DNA from: Alentia gelatinosa
Taxonomy: Eukaryota; Annelida; Polychaeta; Phyllodocida; Polynoidae
NCBI GenBank assembly: GCA_950022655.1
Contig: OX465580.1
Coordinates: 101,822,797 to 101,886,796, forward strand
Direction of reading: 5' to 3'
DNA length: 64,000 nucleotides
Part shown: positions 52,801 to 61,000 of the stretch, in pieces
How positions within the stretch are numbered: position 1 is the stretch's first letter
Layout: each line of letters starts with the position of its first letter
Translations under genes and position numbers: made by a program
The notes under the pieces: generated by a model
What the model was told of the DNA's origin: nothing
What the model saw: only the letters and a program-made list of their open reading frames with translations
Databases searched by the model: none

Positions 52801-54536
52801 GTACGGCCGTGAGCCTAACCTCGCCGTACGGCTACCATACACGAGCGCTAACATAGTAATTCCATAGTATTTTGACTGCGGTTGGTACTTTGACTGGTCC
52901 CCGTTCTCTATACTAAAGTCATGGACGCTGTATCTCTGAGTTTAAGTTCCATCACGTTCTCAATTTGAAAGAAAGACAACAAATAAATAGAAACTTACCT
53001 CATGTTAAAAGGGGCCATGATACGTATGCTATACTGCCTGTTGCGTGGAAGTCGTAACTTGGGGATTTTTGATGGATCAAAATCCGGTGGATAGTATTTC
53101 TGAAAAGAAAAGATATTATTTTTATATAGACCTACATCTACTAATCTACACCTAGATCTAGAATCTAGATCTAGAGTAGTGGAGTGTATTATCGGCACCT
53201 TAAGACCATTTTTTCTATAAAATGTCTAAAAACAGTTCTCTGCCCATCATAATAGCGAAATATGGTTAACAAGACAATATTATCGGCACCTGGCGTGTAT
53301 TATCGGCACCCCTTTCTCTCTTCTTTTAAATGAGACTAATAATATTTTTTAAATAATAGATAGAGAGAGGAATCATTTATATTGACATGGTGTTGAGAAG
53401 CGTTACAAATTGCATACAAATTGACAAATTATAAGACCTTTATTGCATGTTACACAGAGTGGCGCAGGGAGTGTATTATATTGCTGCACATTCTATCTCT
53501 ACAATACATAGATCTAGAATAAGTAATTAAAGATTTAGCATGTTATAAAAGACTTAAGTCTCTCATGATAGACAGAACCTTTATATATGTATTGCAGCCA
53601 TTCAAGAAGGAGGACTTTCCACCACTGTATAGCTCTCAATTATTGTTTGATTCATATAATGTGGGATACACCTTCATAATATGTTTGAAAATGTGTGATT
53701 TTGAAATTAAGATAAGGTAATTATATTCAGGTGCCGATAATACACGACTACACAAGAAAATGGAGTGTATTATCAGCACCCCACGTGATTAACTTAGGGT
53801 AAAAGTATATTTTCAATATGGCACACTTTAGAATCAATCTTAGCCTGTGTACCCAATGGAGAATTGATTTTTGTCCAAAATTTATGTATTTAATCATATA
53901 AATCATGATTTATGATAAATGATTTATTAATAGACAAGTTAACTCCCTCACTTATAGCAGAACAGCGCTTAACAAGGAAATACATAATATTGAATAAATT
54001 CACCATGGATCTCTAAAATCGACTGATAGTATATCAGATGTGAGTTGATTATAGGAATTATAGATCCTATACTTTCAATTATTACTATCCCATGTGTTTA
54101 TTGAATAAATCGATAAATAACGTCAGAGGTGCCGATAATACACGCCTGCCGATAATACACGCCACTACTCAAATCTAGTATAAACTTGAAAAGATAATTT
54201 ATAAATTAACGAATGGGAAAAAGTAAAGTCAATGTGCTGAAAGTGAAATTAACCTTATATGATTACAACTCTCTAATTTTGACAACTACAAAAACCTCCG
54301 AGGTGGATTCATACCATTGCCATGTATCATCATATTTAAGGCATAAAGGAAATCAAATATACATGTATACTACTGAAGAGTAACGTAAACTACTTTTATT
54401 ATCGCTCAGCAGCTCACAATTAGTGACATAAACAATATAGCTGCAAGTACATCTCTACGCATGGACTGATTCCCTAATGTTGCATATATTCAACCTAGGT
54501 AATTGTACCTACATTTAAGACCTTCCTTTCTGACAT
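40450..54536 (-). CDS. YJU2: YJU2 (CCDC94/CWC16) pre-mRNA splicing factor, complete, seven exons
   Basis: The exons on the minus strand are 54536-54513, 53099-52999, 44214-44070, 43726-43592, 43100-42919, 41390-41252 and 40839-40450. All junctions are GT-AG and the phases agree, giving 371 residues. The N-terminus MSERKVLN + [15 protein letters not shown] and the core APFNMRC..CG...KGKKFN.RKE..... are diagnostic of the CWC16 family. Cys43, Cys46, Cys80 and Cys83 form the zinc-binding CxxC pair of pairs. The middle part ends [13 protein letters not shown], followed by a coiled coil, and the C-terminus is Ser/Thr-rich and ends in DSDSNDSS. From family knowledge, YJU2 joins the activated spliceosome (Prp19-associated step) and promotes the first catalytic step in the nucleus. 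Vertebrate YJU2 is near 320 residues, and the extra length here is in the low-complexity tail. Its promoter is shared with TPCN2. Confidence 0.95.
41252..41390 (-). CDS. YJU2: YJU2 exon 6
   Basis: One base completes Lys and 46 codons follow. The exon includes [15 protein letters not shown], an acidic stretch, and GMPPVKKMV, which resembles the basic segment that follows the acidic region in the family. The donor is CAG|GTCAGT. Confidence 0.9.
41751..42851. mobile_element. 1.1-kb inverted-repeat element in YJU2 intron 5 (hAT-like ends)
   Basis: The left end CAGGGATGTCA (41751) and right end TGACATCCCTG (to 42851) are inverted. Inside, the motif AATATCGCAAGGGG and relatives recur in both orientations (about 41893, 42323, 42415, 42463). 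The flanks share ATTA (accATTAa and gctATTAc), which could be a decayed 8-bp target duplication. There is no transposase frame. A G16 run is at 41901-41916. Assignment to hAT is inference from the CAGGG-type end. Confidence 0.65.
41901..41916. repeat. G homopolymer
   Basis: Sixteen consecutive G inside the intron-5 element. Confidence 0.9.
42919..43100 (-). CDS. YJU2: YJU2 exon 5 (coiled-coil)
   Basis: It starts [17 protein letters not shown] and continues through [15 protein letters not shown] to [15 protein letters not shown]: 60 codons plus two bases. The heptad-rich Glu/Leu/Arg pattern is the family's coiled coil, and VLENRT directly after ELNNPMK is a conserved junction. The donor is CAA|GTGAGT. 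Confidence 0.95.
43592..43726 (-). CDS. YJU2: YJU2 exon 4
   Basis: Forty-five complete codons, [20 protein letters not shown] to EELNNPMK. The TDP.NTDY....GATRNF motif is strongly conserved in the family. It is short and in phase 0 at both ends, so skipping it would keep the frame. Confidence 0.96.
44070..44214 (-). CDS. YJU2: YJU2 exon 3 (zinc-binding core)
   Basis: After one base that completes Arg42, 48 codons run from [19 protein letters not shown] to [15 protein letters not shown]. Both CxxC pairs of the zinc site (residues 43/46 and 80/83) are on this exon and intact. Confidence 0.97.
45680..46076. mobile_element. Non-autonomous inverted-repeat DNA element, copy B
   Basis: It has the same ends (TTAGGCCACTAAAAAAA... 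and ...TTTTTTTGTTGAGTGGCCTTA) and the same interior as the copy at 30332-30683, including TTTGGCCTGGATCG and GCGCCCTCGTCATAT. The copies are clearly diverged (substitutions and length changes at A runs), so they are not recent. Confidence 0.8.
46290..46345 (-). mobile_element. Short 3'-tail fragment of a non-LTR element
   Basis: TTTAGTTTAACGTCCAATTT with an upstream (TTTG)n run is the reverse complement of the end of the retrotransposon fragment at 55868-56475. Only the tail is present, which suggests a heavily 5'-truncated insertion or a SINE sharing that tail. Confidence 0.6.
46975..48420. repeat. Two diverged copies of a dispersed repeat
   Basis: The segments at about 46975-47085 and 48285-48390 share CTCCGCT, GGTATG.CCCGG, the spaced TTCCCTTGTGGTATAG / CTCCATTGCGGAATAG block and a following GAC.G.ATGC. 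Between them, blocks containing ACATCTCAGCT and CAGTCAGAGAGCA appear once forward (47577-47692) and once inverted (48138-48203). No coding capacity was recognised. Confidence 0.5.
48919..49005. repeat. pogo/Tigger-like terminal repeat fragment
   Basis: CAATAAAACCCCGCTTAAGG followed by repeated CCCCGCTTAAGGGG-type palindromes. It is related to the larger copies at 51105 and 56667. The link to pogo-type ends (CAGTA.AACC.C) is inference. Confidence 0.55.
49221..49235. repeat. C homopolymer
   Basis: Fifteen consecutive C, then ACCCCCC. Confidence 0.9.
49785..50580. mobile_element. About 800-bp fold-back element
   Basis: Nested inverted blocks share one centre near 50178: CATTGTTAGAAAGCT (49785) with AGCTTTCTAACAATG (to 50580); TCTATCACGATGACCTATAG (about 49934) with its diverged partner ending near 50417; GTGATAGATATTT (50019) with AAATATCTATCAC (to 50333). 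The arms total several hundred bases with scattered mismatches, and there is no coding frame inside. Confidence 0.8.
51105..51536. mobile_element. pogo-like repeat with a 146-bp tandem duplication
   Basis: It starts CAGTAAAACCCCTCTTTCGG and continues with repeated CCCCGCTTNAGGGG motifs. Positions 51245-51390 and 51391-51536 are two head-to-tail copies of a 146-bp unit with only a few differences (for example AAAACC/GAAACC and GCCC/GTCC), so the duplication is recent. The first 200 bp match the copy at 56667-56880. Confidence 0.85.
52038..52091. repeat. 21-bp tandem repeat, about 2.6 copies
   Basis: GAGTGCTTTGAACTACATACA is the unit apart from one substitution. It ends 60 bp before the short ATG frame at 52152. 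Confidence 0.85.
52152..52241 (+). other. Short ATG frame, possible orphan first exon
   Basis: AAAATGGCGGATGC opens a 29-residue frame, [20 protein letters not shown] and nine further residues, closing at TAG. A weak donor (TCGAG|GTAGCT) overlaps the stop. The Kozak-like context and balanced composition look like a real N-terminal exon, but no continuation was found. It lies antisense in YJU2 intron 2, between a tandem repeat and an inverted repeat, so it may belong to a decayed transposon. Confidence 0.25.
52262..52430. repeat. Inverted repeat with 32-bp arms
   Basis: GATACAGTTTAGATAGCTTA... (52262-52293) is matched by its near-exact reverse complement (52399-52430). A partial third copy of the right arm follows at about 52434-52460 (TATATCTAAGCTATCTAAAC). 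Confidence 0.85.
52714..52862. repeat. 149-bp near-perfect palindrome
   Basis: From GAATTAC (52714) to GTAATTC (52862) both arms pair almost throughout: GTTAGCGCTCGTGTATGGTA with its complement, then TTAGGCTCACGGCCGTACTC with its complement, around a short centre CGGCCTATGGCC. The few mismatches are near GACG/CATA and TCTCGG/TCG. It lies 140 bp inside YJU2 intron 2 from the exon 2 donor. Confidence 0.92.
52999..53099 (-). CDS. YJU2: YJU2 exon 2
   Basis: The acceptor is TTTCTTTTCAG, then 33 codons ([20 protein letters not shown] to MAPFNM) and two bases of Arg42, then donor GAG|GTAAGT. This is the most conserved block of the family. Confidence 0.97.
53100..54512 (-). other. YJU2 intron 1 (1.4 kb)
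   Basis: It is occupied almost entirely by the inverted-repeat element at 53174-54170. About 340 bp remain between that element and the first coding exon. Confidence 0.9.
53174..54170. mobile_element. 1-kb element with terminal and internal GTGTATTATCGGCACC motifs
   Basis: The left end GAGTAGTGGAGTGTATTATC (53174) and right end, inverted, GAGTAGTGGCGTGTATTATC (54170) are terminal inverted repeats. The 16-mer GTGTATTATCGGCACC or a one-change version occurs at 53184-53199, 53295-53310, 53730-53745 (inverted), 53765-53780 and 54128-54143 (inverted), with partial copies at about 53278 and 54146. The interior is AT-rich with no long frame. Flanks share ATCTA on both sides. Confidence 0.85.
54513..54536 (-). 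CDS. YJU2: YJU2 exon 1 (start codon, 24-bp coding microexon)
   Basis: On the minus strand CCACC precedes ATGTCAGAAAGGAAGGTCTT, and AAT completes the exon before donor GTAGGT. It encodes MSERKVLN, exactly the N-terminus of animal YJU2, and is in phase 0 with exon 2. It is too short for ordinary ORF detection. Confidence 0.95.
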
Positions 54537-54900
54537 GGTGGCAAAAGGTTTTGATAACTGGCACGAACTTCAGACAGGCACGAACTTCAACCCAGTTGCT
54601 TCTCGGCAAACGTCGGGTGTGTGATTCCTTCCCATGCGACAGAAGAGTTCCTATTGTCTACCCACACTGCGCCGCTCCGGTTTATCGCTCCGCAAAACGA
54701 GTTTCCGAAGGTTGCTCTAGCGGTGCAGTGTGTTGTCGACCCAGTTAATCATGAACTAGGTCACAACTTCCGACGGACATTTTCCGCGGCTGGCCATCAA
54801 AACATAGAGTACACATGACGCAGAGCGGACCTTGTTATCTGAAATAAGGTCAGGTGATATAATGTCCACTAAAGACTAGCACTCCGAACAGGCTCTCAAG
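54537..54900. promoter_or_regulatory. Bidirectional promoter between YJU2 and TPCN2
   Basis: The 364 bp separate the two divergent ATGs. Visible elements are an ETS-type ACTTCCG at about 54766, TGACGCAG (partial CRE) at about 54818, and a short direct repeat GGCACGAACTTCA at about 54561 and 54578. There is no clear TATA box. CpG dinucleotides are more frequent than in the flanks. The shared-promoter role is inferred from the head-to-head arrangement. Confidence 0.8.
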
Positions 54901-55063
54901 ATGCAGCGATTAGAACGAGAGCCACTACTCTCTGAAGATAGACAACCTTTTTATGGTCTTTTCCGGTCACAGTATTCTCGACAGTCGACTGACTGGCCAG
55001 AGGTAGAGTCGTCGGCGGCGTCGTCAGTGACCAGTTCGGAAGAGGATAGGTTCCCACCTCCTG
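54901..55063 (+). CDS. TPCN2: TPCN2 exon 1 (lysosomal dileucine signal)
   Basis: ATG after CTCAAG, then MQRLEREPLLSEDRQPFYGL, then a Ser/Glu-rich stretch ending in FPPP, donor CCTG|GTAGGT, phase 1. Read-through beyond the donor would add only intron residues. No other in-frame ATG with TPC2-like sequence lies upstream. Confidence 0.9.
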
Positions 55064-58000
55064 GTAGGTCACCCCCCACCTCCACTTTTACTTTCTGACA
55101 GACATAAGGTCACAAATATCATGACTCACCTTAGTGTCCGGAGTGTCAATATGAATTCTCCTAATAATCCAAGGGTAGATTAGACTAGAATTTTAATTAG
55201 TAGGCCTACTATTATAATAGTAGACTAATTAAACTTAGTCTAAATGCACAATATTATGGGGCTGCACTGATTAGTTTAAATTGAGAGTGAAGTTATTTAG
55301 GGACATTTTCATGTCCTCAGAATGAACAATAAATATAGGTCAAATATTACTGAATAATTTACCTTGGTATTTAATAAAGTTCCTAGCTACTCCTTGGGTC
55401 AAAACAGCAAATTTTTATTTCCACTGCCCCTTCCCCATGGAAACATTTGTTTTATCTTTTATTATCCATCGTATACAAAGCCCCATTTGAAAATGTATGG
55501 GGACTCAGTAAACCACTACCAATTGTATAAAACCTGTCAGATACCATAACTGTGGTATACGGATTCAAACCTGTGGTATACGGCCTCAAAACCATGGTAC
55601 CGTATACGGGAAAAATAGTCCCTTTTGCTATAGTAGTATAGAGCAAAGAAATACTTCCTAGTGTTATATCCATTAACATGGCAATTACTGGCTTTAATTT
55701 ATTCAAAAAGATGGATAATAAATGCAATAATCGATGGTTTTGTGGACAGGCGGCCGTAAACCACGAGAGGTTGACGCGTAGAAATACACGAGCGCAGCGA
55801 GTGTAGTACAACGTCAAACGGTTGACCTCATTACCTCATTACTAACGGTTGACCTCATTACTATGCGTCAGCATCTCGTTGGCTGCCGAGTCATATCAGA
55901 ATCGAAGGAAATGTAGCTGCAGATCAAGCAGTCGAAAGTGGATTGAGCAGAAAAGTTGGAGCCCACATGGTTCCACATACAGACTTGAAACCAATGGCCA
56001 AGGAGCACATTCATAAAACTTGGCAGAAACTCTGGAACTGCACCAGAGACAACAAACTATGAGAAATTGTAGTGGCTATTAGCCAAAACTTTAGGAAAAA
56101 CAACCTGACATGATCTGATCAGGTGAAACTGACCCGTCTGCGGACTGGTCACACCAAACTGACACATGGGCATCTCCTAAGAGGTGAAGCAGCACCTGTG
56201 TGCCAGACATGCAACACTCCCCTGAGTGTAAAACATCTCATGCTACACTGTCAGGCCACCAAAGAGAACAGGAAGAAATTCCTAAAGAATGTGACAACAA
56301 TGCGCAGTGTTTTCCATTACACTGGCAAGAAAGAATTCTTGACTTCCTCAGGGAATGTAGGATTTTCGATCAACCAGGCAGCATACCTTGTTATTCCAAC
56401 AGGATATGCAAATTTGAGTAAAGTAAGTCTAATTGGACAAATTGGACGTTAAACTACCCAAACATACAAACAAAGCTCATGGTTTACGGCCGTCTGTACA
56501 CAAAACTATTGATAATTGTCTATGTACTTGTAGATCCATCCTTCTAGTTAACATATCCACTTGTCGCTCTGGCAAGTAGTCAGATTACCATGACAACAGC
56601 TGTTGGAGAGACCTACTGTGAAAATGCCTGAACACTTACAATTCTAAATGCTAAAAATCATCGCAGTAAAACCCCGGTTCCGGGACACCCCGCTTAATGG
56701 GACATACCGCTTAAGGGGACAATTTGCTCGGAACGAAAATTTTCCCTTCTAATAAGAGTTTATTCTAACTCCGCTTTAGGGAACACCCCACTTTAGGGGA
56801 CAGGTTTTCGGTACAGAAATGCTTCAAAACCCTGCTTAAGGGGACAGTTAGGCGGGACATCTTATCAAATACACTCTAGATTATCTGAAATCTATAACAC
56901 AAAGGGTTCTCGGGCGGGTACCAGCGGCCCATGTTTATTGATTCTGTGCTAATCCCTGCATCTCTAGCGGCTCTGGGCAGCCCTGAGTTTTGGCACCTTT
57001 GATTTTCGCACTTACTGAAGGTAGGGTGTAGATGGGTGGATTGAGGTGTGGGTGGGAGGGGGGAGGTGGAGGGGGTGGGAGCGAGGTGTGAAAGCATGAC
57101 TTCATGTGCTACACCAACCTTTTTCATGTGTGAACTAAGAGAAGACGTGGTTACTGAGCCCAAAGGGATCGCAGTTTGAGGTCTTTTGATGCTATACATA
57201 CGTCCCTATGCCGCAAGCAGAGGGACGTATGTATGGCATCAAAAGGTAAAGAATGGCATCCCTACAGTCGCAATCACTATGTTTTCTTATTATTACGTAA
57301 CTAAATAATAAAAAAAACCAACACGCCATTTCACATACTTATCATATGTACCAATCGACCCAATGGTCACAGTGTGCCTGAATATTCACTACAGGCACAG
57401 TGCGCCCGAACATTATTTATACTGCACCCCTAGCAGCAGGTAGTATTTCATAGATGTTCGGCCATAGGTATGAAATGATATCATTGTCCCCTTCACACAT
57501 CTGTAATTTTCCACATATTTGTCTCTAAAATAATCTAAAGCTTTTCCTATGCAGTTTTTACTGCCTGACCATATTGTGGCATCCCTTTGAAACATTTTAA
57601 TCTATTTTTTAGTGTTTTGTGATGTCAGGATCCAGGGGGGTGTTTTTCAGTTGAGAGGATCTCAACTTGAGATCTGCTAAGATCAATCCAAAATCCTGAG
57701 ACCAACTTTGAGATCAATGGCGGAAAGTGTTTTTCAGACGTTGTCTCAAGTCTATACAGCCAATCTTAGGGGATTTCAACTCCAAGGATCTCAAGTTGAG
57801 ATCCCTAGCCCTCAGTGTAGAGCTATCTCAAGTTCTATAGTGATCTTCCCGTGGTTTAAGTAAACCAGAGCCTCTAAATTGCCTATTGTCGCCCCAAACT
57901 GTTATGTCAAGTCCCTTGCGATACCTTTTGTGAACCAATGTCAAGTTGAGACCGATCTCAAGTTGAAACTGACTTTGAGCATTACAGTAGGTTCAGCACA

Positions 58001-61000
58001 AACTAGCTGAGTGGTGCAGTGCCTTGTTTTTATGTTGCTTATCAATTGTCTCTCATGGTTATTATAACCACAATAAAACTATGAAATTTGGAATATACGT
58101 TTGCCAGGTTATCAATACACTTTGCTCTAAATATCTTTTAATTTTGATAAGTTTTAGCACCGGATAAAAAAGTTTCAACTGGTCTCAAGTTGAGACCAAA
58201 GTTGAGATCCTTTTACTTGAGATCCCTGAGATCATCTCAACTGAAAAACACCCAAAGCGCCCCAAACGGTCTTATCTTAGTCTTAACTTAAGATTACCTC
58301 AAATGATCGCAACTGAAAAACACTTTCGATCTCAGCGGATCTCAAGTGGACATGATCTCAACTGAAAAAACAGGCCCCAGGTATGTAACCATTTTTGCTA
58401 CCTCTGCTGCTAATGTTGTTTGACATATCTCACAGCCAGCACTAGAGACATATACCGTAGTATCTAAAGATGATAAAACCTCTTGATATAAAGTTTTTTG
58501 CTATATTTTTTTCTGGGGGTGGGGCACATTTTGTCTAACATTAGTCGGGGCTGGTCAGGAAATTCCCCTGATTTTCAGGTAGTCAGTCTTGGAAAAGATT
58601 TATTTTTGCAACTGATTCCCATACTCCAAGGCCTTAATAAACTATTTCACTCTCGATTCGTGTATACCTACATGTAATAGTTGAAATTGTAGTTCTTTTT
58701 TTCTTATTTCCCGGTTTCTCACATGACAGCGGTTATCGAAATGAAATCTGAAACCATAAAGTAATTGTATCAAAGAGGAAGTAGAATTTCCGGAGATGTT
58801 GATGAGAGATAGTCCCAGACACAATGAAATCTCAACAGATGTGCAAAAAGTCTTGGAAAACGTATACATATATGTCACCCCCTATACACCTAAAAAGTGT
58901 ACCATGTCAAGGGCTATGTGAACTAGTTACTAAAATTATATACGCACATGTGTAACATTTACTAATGCAAAGAGCCATAGTTTTAAAGGAATAAAGCAAT
59001 GAAAAGAGATTTGATATAGAATTATATCATACGTATTGTGCAGATATCTATTCCAGGATCTGTTGCCATTTAGTTTGCAAAGGTAATTATATTTTGTTAA
59101 ATATAGTTGTAAATTATGAATTTGTAAGTGCATTCACCTCCATTTTGACAATCACTGTCCGGTACTTGACACCATATCGCGCATGGGTGTCAATTCGAAG
59201 GACCACTTCAGGGGGCAAACATGAGGCTATTATATACCTCTGAAGAACCTGCCAACACTGACACACCATTGAAATGAGTTATTCTGAATAGAGGCCAACT
59301 GAAATCTCTACTCGTTGATAAAAGCTATTACGGTTGTTTGGTAAATCAAAGATAGAGTATGTAACAACTGACAAAAACCGACAGAATTTAGCTACAATTT
59401 ATTTACCATCCATCAAAGTTATATAATATTGTCTTCTTGTGATGAATGATACTTGGATTGAAGCAACAGGTACATTTGCTCTTTCCACATGACACATACT
59501 TCCTTGACCCGCCACCTCCGTTCCTGGATGTAGGTTAACAGTGATGAAAGTAGTGCAGACGCTACCAGAGAGCGAGCAGGAGTCATCGGAAAGTGAAACC
59601 TAGGAGACTGAAATCACAGAGAGGGTCAGCTGGTGGACCTAGTCTTTCTCGTTGTTGAAAATCTTACTGGTCTTAATCTGTATTAACCTCCCCGGTTTGA
59701 GAAATGGCGTGTATGATGCTAAGAGGCTGCCTTTTATCTTCTCCAGAGGAACATACTGTCCTGCAAGCGTGCGTCTTTATCGAGGATGCTGTTCAGGTGG
59801 GGACTTCTTGTAATACCTCTCAGTAAATACATTACTCTTCCGCGTTTCCGTTCTTTCCGCCCTAGTATTGCGGAGATGCTTAACTTATCTTAGGTAATAT
59901 TTGGTACCCATTTGTCCAAAATACAGTAATCATGAAATAGACGTCAGTGGAAGAGAAGTACCCATAAGCTAATTTTTTCTATAAAATGTCAGAATTTCCA
60001 AAATTTACGACTATAATTGGCTTTACATATTGGCAAAATCCATAAAAGATCCGACGAACTTGTATATATTATAAGTTATAGTGGTCATAATGAAAAACAG
60101 CATGGACACCGTTCCTTTTGGTAACTATATCAGGATGCGAGATCGATGACTGGGCGTGTTCCGAGTCCCTCTACGATTTCACAACTGACCAGGTAGGTCA
60201 GAGTGGGACCGACATATTCAAAGGGGTCAGAGTAAACTTTGGAGACTTATTGACTTCGTGAAATGTTTCAGAAATATTATTTCAGAATGCCCGCATTGCC
60301 TAGTTGAAATGCCATGACGATCATCACTGTCTTTTGTAACCAAGTAGGTTGGAGGGAATCAGTACTCCTAGCGCCGACTGCACTATGTTAATATTATAAC
60401 GATTTTCCTATGAACTATTGACTATACAGAGACTGAAATGCTATGTTTTCATGTTAGACTTAATATTGTAATTGTATTACAGGGTTTAAAAAAATGTATT
60501 GCTGCTAATTATCCTAATTATACTTGAAACGTTTATGACTGATAATACTCCATTGAATCAATTCCATTATAACTGTATATGAATGTTTTACTGCCAAGAA
60601 TTCCTGATGACCCCATTATGGCAATCTAAAAATATCAAATTGTGAACACCCCAGTTGGACTATCATATTAAGTTTATCGTGGTATAATTCTATTTGGGCC
60701 ACCCAGTTTTACTGACCAAATTAATCGTGTAAAAATGGAGTTGCTATTCTGAAAAATAAGGAAAGTGCTCAACCCGCTGAAATTTCAACCAGAATTGAAT
60801 AAAGTATAATTGTCAAAATCTGGAGTGGATATCCATTTTCGCTGGGAGTCTGGAGTTAGACAGGCTTCATACCATCATAATGTTAATATTATTTATTTTC
60901 AGATGAATAAACACTATACTAAAACCACAGTTGAATGGCATTATTGTTTTGACATTTCAGTATCGTTCTATCAATCACAAAGTGGACCAACGTTCACTGA

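Larger units (their letters stand above)
44215..52998 (-). other. YJU2 intron 2 (8.8 kb), repeat-rich
   Basis: The interior holds inverted-repeat element copy B (45680-46076), a non-LTR tail fragment near 46290, two diverged copies of a dispersed repeat (about 46975-47085 and 48290-48390), pogo-like repeats (48919-49005 and 51105-51536), an 800-bp fold-back (49785-50580), a 21-bp tandem repeat (52038-52091) and two palindromic structures (52262-52430, 52714-52862). Confidence 0.85.
55064..59746 (+). other. TPCN2 intron 1 (4.7 kb), repeat-rich
   Basis: It contains the nested inverted-repeat and non-LTR element (55726-56517), a pogo-like repeat (56667-56880), a compact hairpin (57183-57245) and the TCTCAACTTGAGAT element (57635-58379). 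No exon was recognised inside. Confidence 0.85.

Noticed and set aside
58938..59150. Possible alternative first exon of YJU2 on the minus strand
   Set aside because: No [12 protein letters not shown] sequence. The exact start exon was found at 54513-54536.
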